Below are positions 52,301-60,478 of a DNA stretch of 64,000 nt, piece by piece. A model generated the notes under the pieces. That model saw only the letters and a list, made by a program, of their open reading frames with translations. It made no database searches and was not told the DNA's origin. The position numbers and the translations under genes were made by a program. Within the stretch, counting starts at the first letter, position 1, and every line of letters begins with the position of its first letter. The DNA comes from Craterilacuibacter sp. RT1T (GTDB taxonomy: Bacteria; Pseudomonadota; Gammaproteobacteria; Burkholderiales; Chromobacteriaceae): contig NZ_JAMFLI010000001.1 in NCBI RefSeq assembly GCF_023502145.1, forward strand, positions 496,001 to 560,000, in the 5' to 3' direction.

Positions 52301-52983
52301 TCGGTGCCGTGGTCGGCGTGCAGCCTTTCGGCGGCGAGGGCAAGTCCGGCAGCGGGCCCAAGGCGGGCGGCCCGCTTTATCTGTATCGTCTGACGCGTGG
52401 CGCGTGGAGCCCTGCTCTGGGGCAGGCGGCCCCTGTTGCCTTGCCGGCACTGGACGCATTGCAAGCGGCCTTGCCGGCACTGGCACCGGCCGAGGCGCTG
52501 ACGGCTTTGCGCGCACGCTTGAATTGGGCGCGTACGCATAGCCCGCTGGGCCTGACCTGTGTCCTGCCCGGGCCGACCGGCGAGCACAATACCCTGCGCT
52601 TTGCCCCGCGTGGAGTGGTGGCTTGTCTGAGTGATGACCGCGAGAGCCTGCTGGGCATGCTGGTGGCAGCCTTTGCCTGCGGCAACCGGGTGTTGGTGGC
52701 GCGTCAGGCCGAGAATGCGGTGCTGGCCGAGGTGTTGGCACCGTGGCTGGGGCTAGCGGATGCACCGCAACAAGGGGAAATCGATGCGGTGTTGCATGAT
52801 GGCAACAGCGCCCGGGCAAGTGGTTTGCGCCTTGAACTGGCGGCACGCGAAGGTGCGATTATCCCGCTGATCGAAGCTAAAGCGGGTGTTTGCAACCTTT
52901 ACCGCCTGCTGCTTGAGCGGGCCTTGTCGGTTAACACCACGGCGGCGGGGGGCAATGCCAGCCTGATGAGCCTGACCGAGTAA
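49372..52983 (+). CDS. putA: Bifunctional proline dehydrogenase/P5C dehydrogenase PutA
   Basis: 1203 residues. Proline dehydrogenase barrel at about 170-480 (GPGISVKLSAIHPRYSRMQH, DAEEADRLEISLDL, RLVKGAYWDAEIKRAQ). P5C dehydrogenase at about 560-1010 (ISPWNFPLAIFTGEVAAALA, ALIAETGGQNAMIVDSSALP, nucleophile C820 in SAGQRCSALR). A C-terminal tail of about 170 residues resembles the ALDH-like extension. It oxidises proline to glutamate with FAD and NAD. The N-terminus lacks the ribbon-helix-helix of E. coli PutA (1320 residues), so it should not repress its own gene. No putP lies adjacent. Confidence 0.97.
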   Translation: MQFLPFAHGQSVLRAAITSAYRRDERECVQSLLPQAAMASEMVESVQEMAGRLVSEVRRERSKASGVDALMHEFTLDSEEGVALMCLAEALLRIPDKATADRLIRDKIAKGDWKRHLGNSASLFVNAAAWGLVVTGKLVGSHSEQGLGSALTRLIAKGGEPLIRKGVDMAMRMLGKQFVTGETIDEALENGRAREARGYRFSYDMLGEAALTEADAQRYLADYVTAIHAIGRAANGRGVYEGPGISVKLSAIHPRYSRMQHARMMAELLPRLKGLFLLAKQYDIGLNIDAEEADRLEISLDLVEALANDADLAGFDGIGIVVQAYQKRCPYVIDYLVDLARRSGHRFMVRLVKGAYWDAEIKRAQVDGLSGFPVYTRKVYTDVSYLACAKKLLAAQDAIYPQFASHNAYTLAAVYHLAAGKDYEFQCLHGMGETLYDQVVGSHHLDKPCRIYAPVGSHETLLAYLVRRLLENGANSSFVNRIVDENVSIAELVADPVRQAADLAGVPHGKIALPSELFAPLRANSRGLDLANEQVLASLQIALSSAEAQSWQACPMLADGDVGEGARLAVMNPADHSDTVGTVIEASVADVGRALAFATAAAPEWAAKLPAERAACLMRMAALMEENMPALMALAVREAGKTLANAIAEVREAVDFCRYYASEMTAHFDNAAQPALGPVVCISPWNFPLAIFTGEVAAALAAGNTVLAKPAEQTPLIAAFAVRLLHEAGVPRDVLQFLPGRGEVVGAALTSDKRIQGVIFTGSTEVAQLINRTLARREDEVALIAETGGQNAMIVDSSALPEQVVSDVLNSAFDSAGQRCSALRVLYLQHDIADKVITMLKGAMNELCIGNPAHFNTDIGPVIDEEARAGLLAHIEHMRSVARDVHQLALPQACANGSFVAPVLLEINDLSELKREVFGPVLHVLRYDAADLDRVISAINATGYGLTHGVHTRIDETMARIAHGVKAGNIYINRNIVGAVVGVQPFGGEGKSGSGPKAGGPLYLYRLTRGAWSPALGQAAPVALPALDALQAALPALAPAEALTALRARLNWARTHSPLGLTCVLPGPTGEHNTLRFAPRGVVACLSDDRESLLGMLVAAFACGNRVLVARQAENAVLAEVLAPWLGLADAPQQGEIDAVLHDGNSARASGLRLELAAREGAIIPLIEAKAGVCNLYRLLLERALSVNTTAAGGNASLMSLTE

Positions 52984-53000
52984 ATCGCATCTTGTTTTTT

Positions 53001-53029
53001 GCCGCCGGCCGGCGCAATATGCCGGCGGC
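53001..53029 (+). terminator. hairpin after putA
   Basis: GCCGCCGGC and GCCGGCGGC form a nine-base-pair stem 17 bases after the putA stop. It lacks a U tract, so termination may be weak or factor-dependent. Confidence 0.35.
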
Positions 53030-53097
53030 GTTATCGGCGCTGCAACCCTATAAAAGTCTGCATAACAGACACCTGCATTTAGACAAAGAGGAACACC

Positions 53098-54327
53098 ATG
53101 CATTTCACCCGACGTTCGACCTTGACCCTGGCCGTTGCGGCCGCACTGGCCCTGACCGCTTGCGGTAAAAAAGACGAAGCAGCTGCGCCGGCAGCTGACG
53201 CCTCGGCCGCGACGGCTGCTGCGGGTGCGACCGTGGTTCAGATCGGTTTTGCCGCGCCCTTGACCGGTCCGCAGGCACACTATGGCGAAGAGTATAAGAA
53301 TGGTGTGACGCTGGCGATTGAAGACGCAAATGCTGAAAAGCCGGTGATTGGCGGGCAGCCGGTTACGTTCGAACTGGTGGCGGAAGATGATCAGGCCGAC
53401 CCTAAAACGGCCACCCAGCTTGCACAGAAGTTCGTGGATAACAAAGTGAGCGGCATGGTCGGCCACTTCAACTCGGGTACCTCGATTCCAGCATCCAAGA
53501 TTTATGCCGATGCCGGCATTCCTATGGTGGCGATGGCGACCGCGCCGACGTTTACCCAGCAGGGCTATAAGAACACCTTCCGCTCGATGACGTCCGATAC
53601 CCAGCAAGGTTCGGTGATGGGCAAGTTCGTCGTTGAAAAGCTGGGTGCCAAGAATATCGTCATTATTGATGACCGCACCGCCTATGGTCAGGGTCTGGCC
53701 GACGAGTTTGAAAAAGCGGTCAAGGCTGCCGGTGGCAAGGTGGTCAAGCGCGAGTTTACCAATGACAAGGCCACCGATTTTGCGGCGATTCTGACCAGCA
53801 TCAAGGGGCAGAACCCGGATGTGGTGTTCTTCGGTGGTGCCGATGCGCAATCGGCACCGATGGCCAAGCAAATGAAGCGCCTGGGTCTGAAGGCGCCGCT
53901 GGTGTCCGGCGAGATGACCAAGACGCCGAACTTCGTCAAGCTGGCCGGCAAGGAAGCCGAAGGCACCATCGCTTCGCTGGCTGGTTTGCCATTATCCGAT
54001 ATGCCTAAGGGCAAGGATTACGAGACCCGCTACAAGGCGCGTTTCCAGAGCGATGTGGCCACCTACTCGCCATATGGTTATGACGCGGCGCGCGCCATGA
54101 TTGCCGCGATGAAAAAGGCCGACTCCACCGAGCCTGCCAAGTATCTGCCGGAGCTGGCGAAAAATGCCTACACCGATGGCGTGACCACCAGCAACTGGGC
54201 ATACGACGACAAGGGCGACCTGAAAGATGGCGGCATTACCGTTTATCAGGTGAAGAACGGTGACTGGGTGGTACTGGAAACCGTAGGCGGCGGTGCTAAG
54301 CCGGCCGACGCTTCTGCCGCGCAGTAA
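53098..54327 (+). CDS. livK: Branched-chain amino acid ABC transporter substrate-binding lipoprotein
   Basis: 409 residues. Signal peptide with lipobox LTACGK (Cys near residue 21), then an Ala/Asp-rich linker. The type I periplasmic-binding fold follows: VQIGFAAPLTGPQAHYGEEY, VSGMVGHFNSGTSIPASKIY, IVIIDDRTAYGQGLADEFEK and ADAQSAPMAKQMKRLGLKAP. This is the LivJ/LivK family. No permease or ATPase genes are adjacent, so the transporter is encoded elsewhere. Confidence 0.92.
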   Translation: MHFTRRSTLTLAVAAALALTACGKKDEAAAPAADASAATAAAGATVVQIGFAAPLTGPQAHYGEEYKNGVTLAIEDANAEKPVIGGQPVTFELVAEDDQADPKTATQLAQKFVDNKVSGMVGHFNSGTSIPASKIYADAGIPMVAMATAPTFTQQGYKNTFRSMTSDTQQGSVMGKFVVEKLGAKNIVIIDDRTAYGQGLADEFEKAVKAAGGKVVKREFTNDKATDFAAILTSIKGQNPDVVFFGGADAQSAPMAKQMKRLGLKAPLVSGEMTKTPNFVKLAGKEAEGTIASLAGLPLSDMPKGKDYETRYKARFQSDVATYSPYGYDAARAMIAAMKKADSTEPAKYLPELAKNAYTDGVTTSNWAYDDKGDLKDGGITVYQVKNGDWVVLETVGGGAKPADASAAQ

Positions 54328-54345
54328 GCGTACGACATGGCAAAA

Positions 54346-54377
54346 AGCCGGCAGGGGCAACCCTGGCGGCTTTTTTG
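54346..54377 (+). terminator. rho-independent terminator of the LivK-like gene
   Basis: AGCCGGCAGGG, loop GCAA, CCCTGGCGGCTTTTTT: an eleven-base stem with one mismatch and a U6 tract. Confidence 0.85.
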
Positions 54378-54386
54378 TTTTTGGCT

Positions 54387-55337
54387 TCAGGCTGCAGGGC
54401 GGCGGGCGAGTTGCCAGGCGAGCAGCGAGAGCACCGCGAGTCCGCCCGTGCCGGTGGTGACGTAGTCGATCACCGCCGAGTCGAGTGCGACGTCGTCCGT
54501 TTCGGGCGAGGGCGGTGGCAGGCGCAGCCTGCAGTCGCACGACCTCGATTTCCTGCGCGGCGAGCCGGCGCTTGGCTTCGCTGAGCATGGCCTGGCGGCG
54601 TTCGGCGGCCTGGGCGTCGGCAACCGGCCGTGCGCCGCTTTCCGTCACCTGAATGCCGGCGGCGTCGCTCGCGGCCGCCTGGGGCAGCTGGGCGGGTGTC
54701 GTCGGTGCATCGGGTACTGGCGCGGGCTTCACCGGGGGCGGGCTAGATGGCCGCGGCGCTGCTGGCGTGGTTTTTGCCGCCGCGCGCGGCGGCTGGGCTG
54801 GCACGGGGCGGGCGGCAGGCCGGGCAGCCTTCGCGGCGGTTTGTTGGGCGGCAGCATCTGCCGGCAGTTTGAGCGTCGCCCCGGCGAGCAGCATGTCCGG
54901 GCTGTCACCCGCGAACGCGTGCGGATTGGCAAGGAAGATCGCACGTGCCGCCCGCGCGGGGTGTGCCGCGGGTACGCACCGTGTATGAGCGTACCCAGCG
55001 GCCGCCTTCCCAACTGAGTTCTACCGCGAAGCGCAGCGTCTCGCCCGTGGCCGGCGTCGGCCCTTCGACGCCGAGCTGCCAGAAACCGTCCGCGTCTGGG
55101 TTGACACTGATCGCCAACTTGCCGGCAGCCGGGCTTTGCGAGGCGAGACCGTAACGTGCGCCGTCGATGAGCTTTGCCGCAGGCAAGGCGCCGCCACCAT
55201 CGGCCGGGCCGGCGAGCGCATAGGTGCGCAACTGCCCTTCGGGCGCGTCAAGCGTGTGCAAAGGGCCGATTGCGGCCTCTGCAGCAGTAAGCAGCGCCGA
55301 GCGTCAGCAGCAGCGCAGAGGAGGGTGGGAGGGACAT
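54387..55337 (-). pseudogene. FimV-like protein gene broken by about three frameshifts
   Basis: Coding similarity runs through four frame segments. (1) MSLPPSSALLLTL from 55337. (2) ALLTAAEAAIGPLHTLDAPE, a signal-peptide end and mature N-terminus, continuing to RWVRSYTV near 54985. (3) ARAARAIFLANPHAFAGDSP followed by DMLLAGATLKLP, the LysM-like segment of FimV, with a long Pro/Ala linker and a helix ERRQAMLSEAKRRLAAQEIE. (4) VIDYVTTGTGGLAVLSLLAW, a final membrane helix ending at 54387. FimV proteins bind peptidoglycan and organise polar type IV pilus systems. Either the gene is decaying or the sequence has indels. Confidence 0.7.
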
Positions 55338-55554
55338 TTTGCTAGCGTATTAATTTTTATAGGTCTTACTAGTTTTCAGACGGTTGACTATGAATCGTTA
55401 TAGCCATCCCTTGTATTTTATAAGTAGCATGCAGGCATTTGCCATTGTCATTTCTTTTGCTTGATGATAGGATGCTTATCTGATTGTGCTTGTTGAATAT
55501 TGAAGCCGGACAAGACAAGTTATGGTTTGCTGGTTTGTACCCGGGGAGGGCTAG

Positions 55555-57165
55555 ATGAAACTCAAGACCAAGCTTTACCTGATGCTTGCGGCCAGCATGG
55601 TGGCCTGTGCGCTGATCGCAGGATTTGCCTTGTTTACATTGCATGCGTCTTTGCTGGCCGAGAAGCGGGCTTTCGTGGTCAGCTTGCTCAAGCAAGCCGA
55701 TGGCGTGCTTGGCCATTACGCAGGGGAGGAGCAAGCGGGGCGGCTGACGCGCCAGGAGGCGCAGGCCCGGGCCGCCGAAGCACTGGCCCGCTTCAAAGAC
55801 GGGGGTACCTACTATTTTGCCCGCAACGAAAGTGATGCGTGGGTGATCCATCGCGATGCGGGCCGTCTGGGCAAGGTGGACCCCGGCGCCGCGCTGGCTG
55901 ACGGGCGGTCGACCGCGCAGACCTACCGCGACGAGCTGGCAAACAGCGAATACGCTCTGGTGGAAACTCAGGTCGCGCGGCCGGGGACAAGCGAGCGGAT
56001 ACCCAAACTGAACGGGGTCTACCGTTTTAAACCCTGGGGCTGGATCGTCGGCAACGGCATCTTCGTCGACGACATCGAAACTACCTTTTACTCGGCTGCG
56101 TTGAAGCTGCTGGGCGGCGGTGCGTTTGCGCTGCTGTTGCTCGTCGGCATGACCGTGACGCTGGCGCGGCAGATCCTGGGGACGCTGGGGGGGGAACCTG
56201 CGGCGGCCGCCCGGGCGGTCGAAGCGATCGCCGGCGGGGACTTGACCTGCCCTGTCGAATATCAGGGCGGCGAGCGCAGCCTGCTCTCGACCATGTCCCG
56301 CATGCAGGGCGAATTGCACACGGTGTTGGGGAAGGTGCGGGATTCTTCGGAGGAACTGGACCAGCTGGCAGTCGGCATGCAGGACAAGATGGCGGGGCTA
56401 GACCGCAGTGCATGCCAGGCGGCAGACGCCGCGACTTCGGCCGCCGCCGCGATCGAACAGCTGTCGGTCAGCATCGACCATGTGAATGACAGCGCGCAGC
56501 AGACCGAGCAGGTCTCCGCCAGCGTCGCCGGTCTGGCTTCTGCCGGCCAGCAGCTGGCGCAAGAGGCGGCGACCGGTATCCAGACGCTGAGCGTCGACAT
56601 GAAGGCCGTGCACGGGCAGATGCGTTCGTTGTCCGAGCGGACCAACAATATCAGCGGGATTGCCGGCACCATCCGCGATATCGCCGAGCAGACCAACCTG
56701 CTTGCGCTCAACGCGGCGATCGAGGCGGCGCGGGCCGGCGAATCCGGGCGCGGTTTTGCGGTGGTCGCGGACGAAGTGCGCAAGCTGGCCGAGCGTACCG
56801 CCAGCGCGACCAATGAAATCAGCGAGATCATCGGCCATGTGCTGTCTGGGACGGGCGAAGTCTCTGCGGTGGTCGAACGGATGGGCCCGCGGGTCGATAC
56901 CGGCGTCGAGCAGGTCGAGAAGACTGCGCACATGCTCGACGAGATTGCCGGCAAGATGGAGCAGATGGTCGACCAGTTCCGGGTGGTCGCACATGCGATG
57001 GCCGAGCAGAGCCAGGCGGGCAGCCAACTGGCGGGCGAAGTCGAGAGCGTGGTGCGGGTGGTCGAGGAAACACGGCAGACATCCGAGTATACAAACGTCG
57101 CGGCCGGCCAATTGCGCGCCACCGCACAGCAACTGAAGCAGACGACGGACCGTTTCACCCTGTAA
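55555..57165 (+). CDS. Methyl-accepting chemotaxis protein with sCache-type sensor domain
   Basis: 536 residues. TM1 at about 8-30, periplasmic single-Cache domain at about 35-185 ([40 protein letters not shown]), TM2 at about 188-205, a HAMP-like linker, and a signalling coiled coil. The conserved hairpin tip lies near residues 370-410 ([50 protein letters not shown]). Cache domains of this type commonly sense small carboxylates. No C-terminal CheR pentapeptide is present. A strong GGGGAGGG site precedes the ATG. A G8 run (56187-56194) lies after TM2. Confidence 0.94.
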   Translation: MKLKTKLYLMLAASMVACALIAGFALFTLHASLLAEKRAFVVSLLKQADGVLGHYAGEEQAGRLTRQEAQARAAEALARFKDGGTYYFARNESDAWVIHRDAGRLGKVDPGAALADGRSTAQTYRDELANSEYALVETQVARPGTSERIPKLNGVYRFKPWGWIVGNGIFVDDIETTFYSAALKLLGGGAFALLLLVGMTVTLARQILGTLGGEPAAAARAVEAIAGGDLTCPVEYQGGERSLLSTMSRMQGELHTVLGKVRDSSEELDQLAVGMQDKMAGLDRSACQAADAATSAAAAIEQLSVSIDHVNDSAQQTEQVSASVAGLASAGQQLAQEAATGIQTLSVDMKAVHGQMRSLSERTNNISGIAGTIRDIAEQTNLLALNAAIEAARAGESGRGFAVVADEVRKLAERTASATNEISEIIGHVLSGTGEVSAVVERMGPRVDTGVEQVEKTAHMLDEIAGKMEQMVDQFRVVAHAMAEQSQAGSQLAGEVESVVRVVEETRQTSEYTNVAAGQLRATAQQLKQTTDRFTL

Positions 57166-57180
57166 GGGAGGCGGGCCGAC

Positions 57181-57222
57181 ACGACAAACGCCCCGCAGGC
57201 TGGCCTGCGGGGCGTTTGTCGT
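57181..57222. terminator. 19-bp perfect inverted repeat, bidirectional terminator
   Basis: The arms 57181-57199 and 57204-57222 (ACGACAAACGCCCCGCAGG and its complement, loop CTGG) lie between convergent genes: 15 bases after the chemoreceptor stop and eight bases beyond the Usp stop on the other strand. T-rich outer arms on both strands suit termination in both directions. Confidence 0.75.
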
Positions 57223-57229
57223 GCGCGCG

Positions 57230-58081
57230 TCAATGCGCGAGCAGCAGCGGGCAGTTGGCCCTGGCAAGCAAAGTGCGGGTGGCCGAACCGAACAGGCGTT
57301 CGCGCCAGCTGTTGTGGCCGAAAGCGCCCATCGCCAGTGCTTGCGCATGGTGGGCTGCGCATTCGGCTAGCAGTATATCGGCCGCAGCCAGTGTGCTGCC
57401 GATGGCCACTGCTGTGACCTTGATGCCATGGCTGGCGAGATAGCCGGCCGCTTCGGCTGCCAGTGTTTCGGCATCCGCCTGACTGGGGTGGATGACGATC
57501 AGCCGCTTGGGCGAGCGTGGCCATAGTTGCATAAATGCCAGTTGCTGCAGCATGCGTGCGGCGCATGCACTGCCGTCGTAGGCGATCAGGATAGGGCCGT
57601 CCGGATGGCTGCTGTGGTTGCTGGTTGTCTTGGCTAGCAGTAAGAGTGGGCGCGGCGCATCGGCCAGATAATGCGCAAGTTGCAAACTATCTTCAGATGC
57701 GCCGGCCGAGCCTAATTGAGCATCGGTCGCGCTGACCAGCAGGTCGTGGTGACGCGCCTCGCGCACGAGTGCGGCAGCCGGTGCTTCATCTTCTATGCAC
57801 AAGCCGGTAAAGCCGACGCCGGCGACAAGCGCCTGCTGCCGGCACGCATCGATCAGCATGTCGGCCTGCGTGCGCCATGCATTCAGCCAGACTCGGTTAC
57901 GCTGTTGCTGAAAGGCAAGTGCACCGGCGGGTATCGCCTCGCCTTGAGTCAGTCGGGCCAGATCGATCAGCGCAAGCGCCGTCAGGTGTGCGCGGTGCTC
58001 GCCGGCAAGTTTGAGCGCATATGCACGGGCCTCGTAGGCAAAGGGCGAGTCGTTCAGGTCCAGCAAAATGCGCTTGATCAT
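57230..58081 (-). CDS. Tandem universal stress protein (UspA domains)
   Basis: 283 residues with two UspA modules. Module one is about 1-140 (MIKRILLDLNDSPFAYEARA, YALKLAGEHRAHLTALALID). Module two is about 150-283 (GPILIAYDGSACAARMLQQL, and the nucleotide-binding-like ALAMGAFGHNSWRERLFGSA, TRTLLARANCPLLLAH). The second module keeps the G-x-x-G-x(9)-G-S/T type motif of ATP-binding Usps. Probably a stress or metabolic-arrest protein. Confidence 0.9.
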   Translation of the reverse strand: MIKRILLDLNDSPFAYEARAYALKLAGEHRAHLTALALIDLARLTQGEAIPAGALAFQQQRNRVWLNAWRTQADMLIDACRQQALVAGVGFTGLCIEDEAPAAALVREARHHDLLVSATDAQLGSAGASEDSLQLAHYLADAPRPLLLLAKTTSNHSSHPDGPILIAYDGSACAARMLQQLAFMQLWPRSPKRLIVIHPSQADAETLAAEAAGYLASHGIKVTAVAIGSTLAAADILLAECAAHHAQALAMGAFGHNSWRERLFGSATRTLLARANCPLLLAH

Positions 58082-58655
58082 GGTTTTCTCCTGTAGTGTT
58101 ATTGCTTCTGTACCGTCCCATATACCGCGCTATGGCTTGCGTTGGCGCTTCATACCTGCCGGTGGTGCGAATTTTCACAGTTATGGCGGACAAACTTGTG
58201 GATAGGCTGTGGACACCTTGCTGCAGACGTCGTGCTGGCGTCGTATTGCGCATGTCTGATTAAAAAAACAGTCAGTCATCGCGGCAGGCCCGCAGTTTCC
58301 GTCCGGCCCGTCCTGGCTGTATCCGGTGTACACCTGATGGTGTAGCAGTCCAGATCCGGTAAATAGAGGGCATGGCCGGCGCATGGATGCACCGGATGCA
58401 TGCAGGGCATGGGTACGCTAGTGTTGATGGTGCTAAGAACCTGTTCACGATCTGCTGTGCATCGACGATACGGCGTTAAAAACAGCTTCGAAATGCGCAT
58501 GTACCACCTGTACATTTCGCTTTCTCAGCCGTTTTCGCCTTGTCTCGCCCTTGCTATCGAGATCGTGAATACACTCTAAGTAGCTGAATCCTATCGGGAA
58601 CTAATCTGATTGCCGGTAGACGAACCGGTATGACAAAGTCGTTACGGAGAACATG
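58082..58655. other. 574-base divergent intergenic region between the two Usp genes
   Basis: No supported gene. It contains a short-arm repeat unit at 58444-58569 (separate entry), several CATG-rich palindromic words near 58370-58415, and the promoters of both usp genes, none of which could be assigned with confidence. Confidence 0.5.
58444..58569. repeat. Intergenic repeat unit with terminal inverted repeats
   Basis: TTCACGATCT (58444-58453) and AGATCGTGAA (58560-58569) are exact inverted copies about 106 bases apart. Between them lies an imperfect hairpin around ATGTAC-CACCT-GTACAT (58499-58515), with CGAAAT/ATTTCG flanks, followed by CGTTTTCGCCTTG. The layout resembles small dispersed intergenic repeats of proteobacteria. 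Only one copy is seen in this window. Confidence 0.55.
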
Positions 58656-59519
58656 ATGCCTGCGCTCGAACGTATTCTGGTGACCACCGATTTTTCCCCG
58701 CTGGGTAATGCTGCGGTGCGCCGTGCCGCCCGTCTTGCCGCGCGCGATGGCGCACAGCTGCTGCTGGTGCATGCCTTGCCGCGCTTTCCCACTTTGCAGG
58801 CAGTGTTCGGCGATCACGCCCAAGTCGCGCAGCAGATGCGTGCCGCCGCCGAGGCGCATATCGGCACACTATTGGCCGAGGCCGATGCGGCCGGCGTTGT
58901 GGATGTGCGTGCCGAGATCGGTGAGGGCGCCGCGCATCGTGTCGTAGCCGATGCACTCGAGACTTTCCATCCTGATCTTGTGGTGATTGGTGCCCACGGC
59001 AAGGGCTTGCTGCAGCAGTTTTTCCTCGGGGGGACGGCGGCGCGCATTCTTGCCCAGTCGACCTGCCCGGTGCTGGTTGTGCGCGAGCTGGCCGGGGCGG
59101 ACTATCAGCATGTGCTGGCTGCAGTTGATCTGGGACCGCGCTCACCGGTAGTACTCGCTGCGGCACATAGGCTTGGCGGGCGCGCGCAACTGACTGCCGT
59201 ATACGCGTATACGGCGCCTTTTGAGGCGTCGCTGCGTTACAAGGGTTTTCCCGAAGAAGACATCCGCCACTATGTGGAAAAAGAGGCGCAGGCCGCACAA
59301 CCGCGCATGGCTGCGCTGCTTGCCGAGTCCGGGCTGACAGCGGACGCCCGCATCGTGTACGGGGATATCAATCCGGCCTTGCCCGAGGCCGTGCGCGAAC
59401 TGGGCGCCGATCTGATTGCGGTGGGCAAGCATGGCGGCACGCGCGTGGAAGAAGCGATCATGGGCAGCGTGCCGCGCTTTCTGGCCTACTATGCGCCGTG
59501 TGATGTGCTGGTGTGTTAA
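58656..59519 (+). CDS. Tandem universal stress protein
   Basis: 287 residues with two UspA domains. The first (LERILVTTDFSPLGNAAVRR; VVIGAHGKGLLQQFFLGGTA followed by ARILAQSTCPVLVVRE) and second (HVLAAVDLGPRSPVVLAAAH; LIAVGKHGGTRVEEAIMGSV followed by PRFLAYYAPCDVLVC) both keep the glycine-rich nucleotide-binding region. ATG 58656 is preferred over 58653 because GGAG at 58646-58649 is better spaced. It precedes a Ca2+-type exchanger and P-ATPase, suggesting a shared stress or ion-homeostasis role. Confidence 0.9.
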   Translation: MPALERILVTTDFSPLGNAAVRRAARLAARDGAQLLLVHALPRFPTLQAVFGDHAQVAQQMRAAAEAHIGTLLAEADAAGVVDVRAEIGEGAAHRVVADALETFHPDLVVIGAHGKGLLQQFFLGGTAARILAQSTCPVLVVRELAGADYQHVLAAVDLGPRSPVVLAAAHRLGGRAQLTAVYAYTAPFEASLRYKGFPEEDIRHYVEKEAQAAQPRMAALLAESGLTADARIVYGDINPALPEAVRELGADLIAVGKHGGTRVEEAIMGSVPRFLAYYAPCDVLVC

Positions 59520-59551
59520 AGGGCTAATGCCATACCCGCAAGAGGGCTTCG

Positions 59552-60478
59552 ATGTCTGTCGCTGATGGCCTCGCTTTGCTGGGCGCAGTCTTGTTGGCTG
59601 CGGCCGGCGGCGAGGCCTTTTTGCGCGCCATCGTCGGCACGGCAGGGGTGCTTGGGGTGCCCAAGGCGGTGGTGGCGAGCACGCTGGCTGCATTTGCAAC
59701 TTCCAGCCCCGAGCTGACCGTTTCTACGATCACGGCCTTATCCGGTACTCCGCAGCTCGGACTGGGGGATGCGCTGGGGAGTAACGTCACCAATATCGCG
59801 CTGATATTTGGTCTTGCGCTGCTGTTTGGTCCGGTGCGCGCCGGTGTGGGCGGTTTGGGGCGCGATTACGCGCTGGCGTTGTTTGTGCCGCTTTTGACCT
59901 TTGCTTTCGTCTTTAATGGCGTGATCGGGCGTGTCGAGGCGGCGCTATTGCTGGCGGTGTTTTTCATCTGGCTGGTGTGGACGGTGCACCGTACCTTGAA
60001 AACCCGGCCGGGGACGCGTGAAATCAGCCGGCCGGCTATTACGCCTGGCCGGCTGATTTTTCTTGGGGTATTCGGGCTGGTTTCGCTGCTGGCGGCAGGG
60101 CGCTTGTTCGTGATGGGGGCCAGTGGAGTCGCTACCGCCTTGGGGGTCGACGCTTATGTGGTTGGCGTGCTGTTGCTGGCGTTTGGCACCTCTTTGCCCG
60201 AACTGGTCACCGTGCTGTTGGCGCGCTTGCGCGGGCATGATGATATCGGCGTTGGCACCCTGATCGGCAGCAACCTGTTTAACGGCTTGGCGATTGTCGG
60301 CGTCGCCGGCCTGATTCATCCGATTGCGCTACCGCGCGCCGAGGTCGCCCTGACGCTTGCCTGTGGTGTAGCAGCCTTGCTGTTGTTGCCGCCGAGGTCA
60401 GATGGCGTGATCGGCCGCGGCCGCGGCGTGCTGTTGCTGATTTTGTATGCCGGTTTTGTCTGGGGAAGTTTGCAATGA
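59552..60478 (+). CDS. Sodium/calcium exchanger-family (CaCA) antiporter
   Basis: 308 residues, about ten hydrophobic segments in two inverted halves. Each half carries the alpha-repeat ion-binding motif: AAFATSSPELTVSTITALSG with GDALGSNVTNIAL, and AFGTSLPELVTVLLARLRGH with GTLIGSNLFNGLA. These match YrbG-like cation/Ca2+ exchangers of the inner membrane. Its stop overlaps the P-ATPase start (ATGA), so the two transporters are translationally coupled. Confidence 0.92.
   Translation: MSVADGLALLGAVLLAAAGGEAFLRAIVGTAGVLGVPKAVVASTLAAFATSSPELTVSTITALSGTPQLGLGDALGSNVTNIALIFGLALLFGPVRAGVGGLGRDYALALFVPLLTFAFVFNGVIGRVEAALLLAVFFIWLVWTVHRTLKTRPGTREISRPAITPGRLIFLGVFGLVSLLAAGRLFVMGASGVATALGVDAYVVGVLLLAFGTSLPELVTVLLARLRGHDDIGVGTLIGSNLFNGLAIVGVAGLIHPIALPRAEVALTLACGVAALLLLPPRSDGVIGRGRGVLLLILYAGFVWGSLQ

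Noticed and set aside
56187-56194. G8 run in the chemoreceptor gene as a phase-variation site
   Set aside because: The run lies well inside the coding region of a GC-rich gene and may be chance; weaker case than the C10 tract near a start codon.
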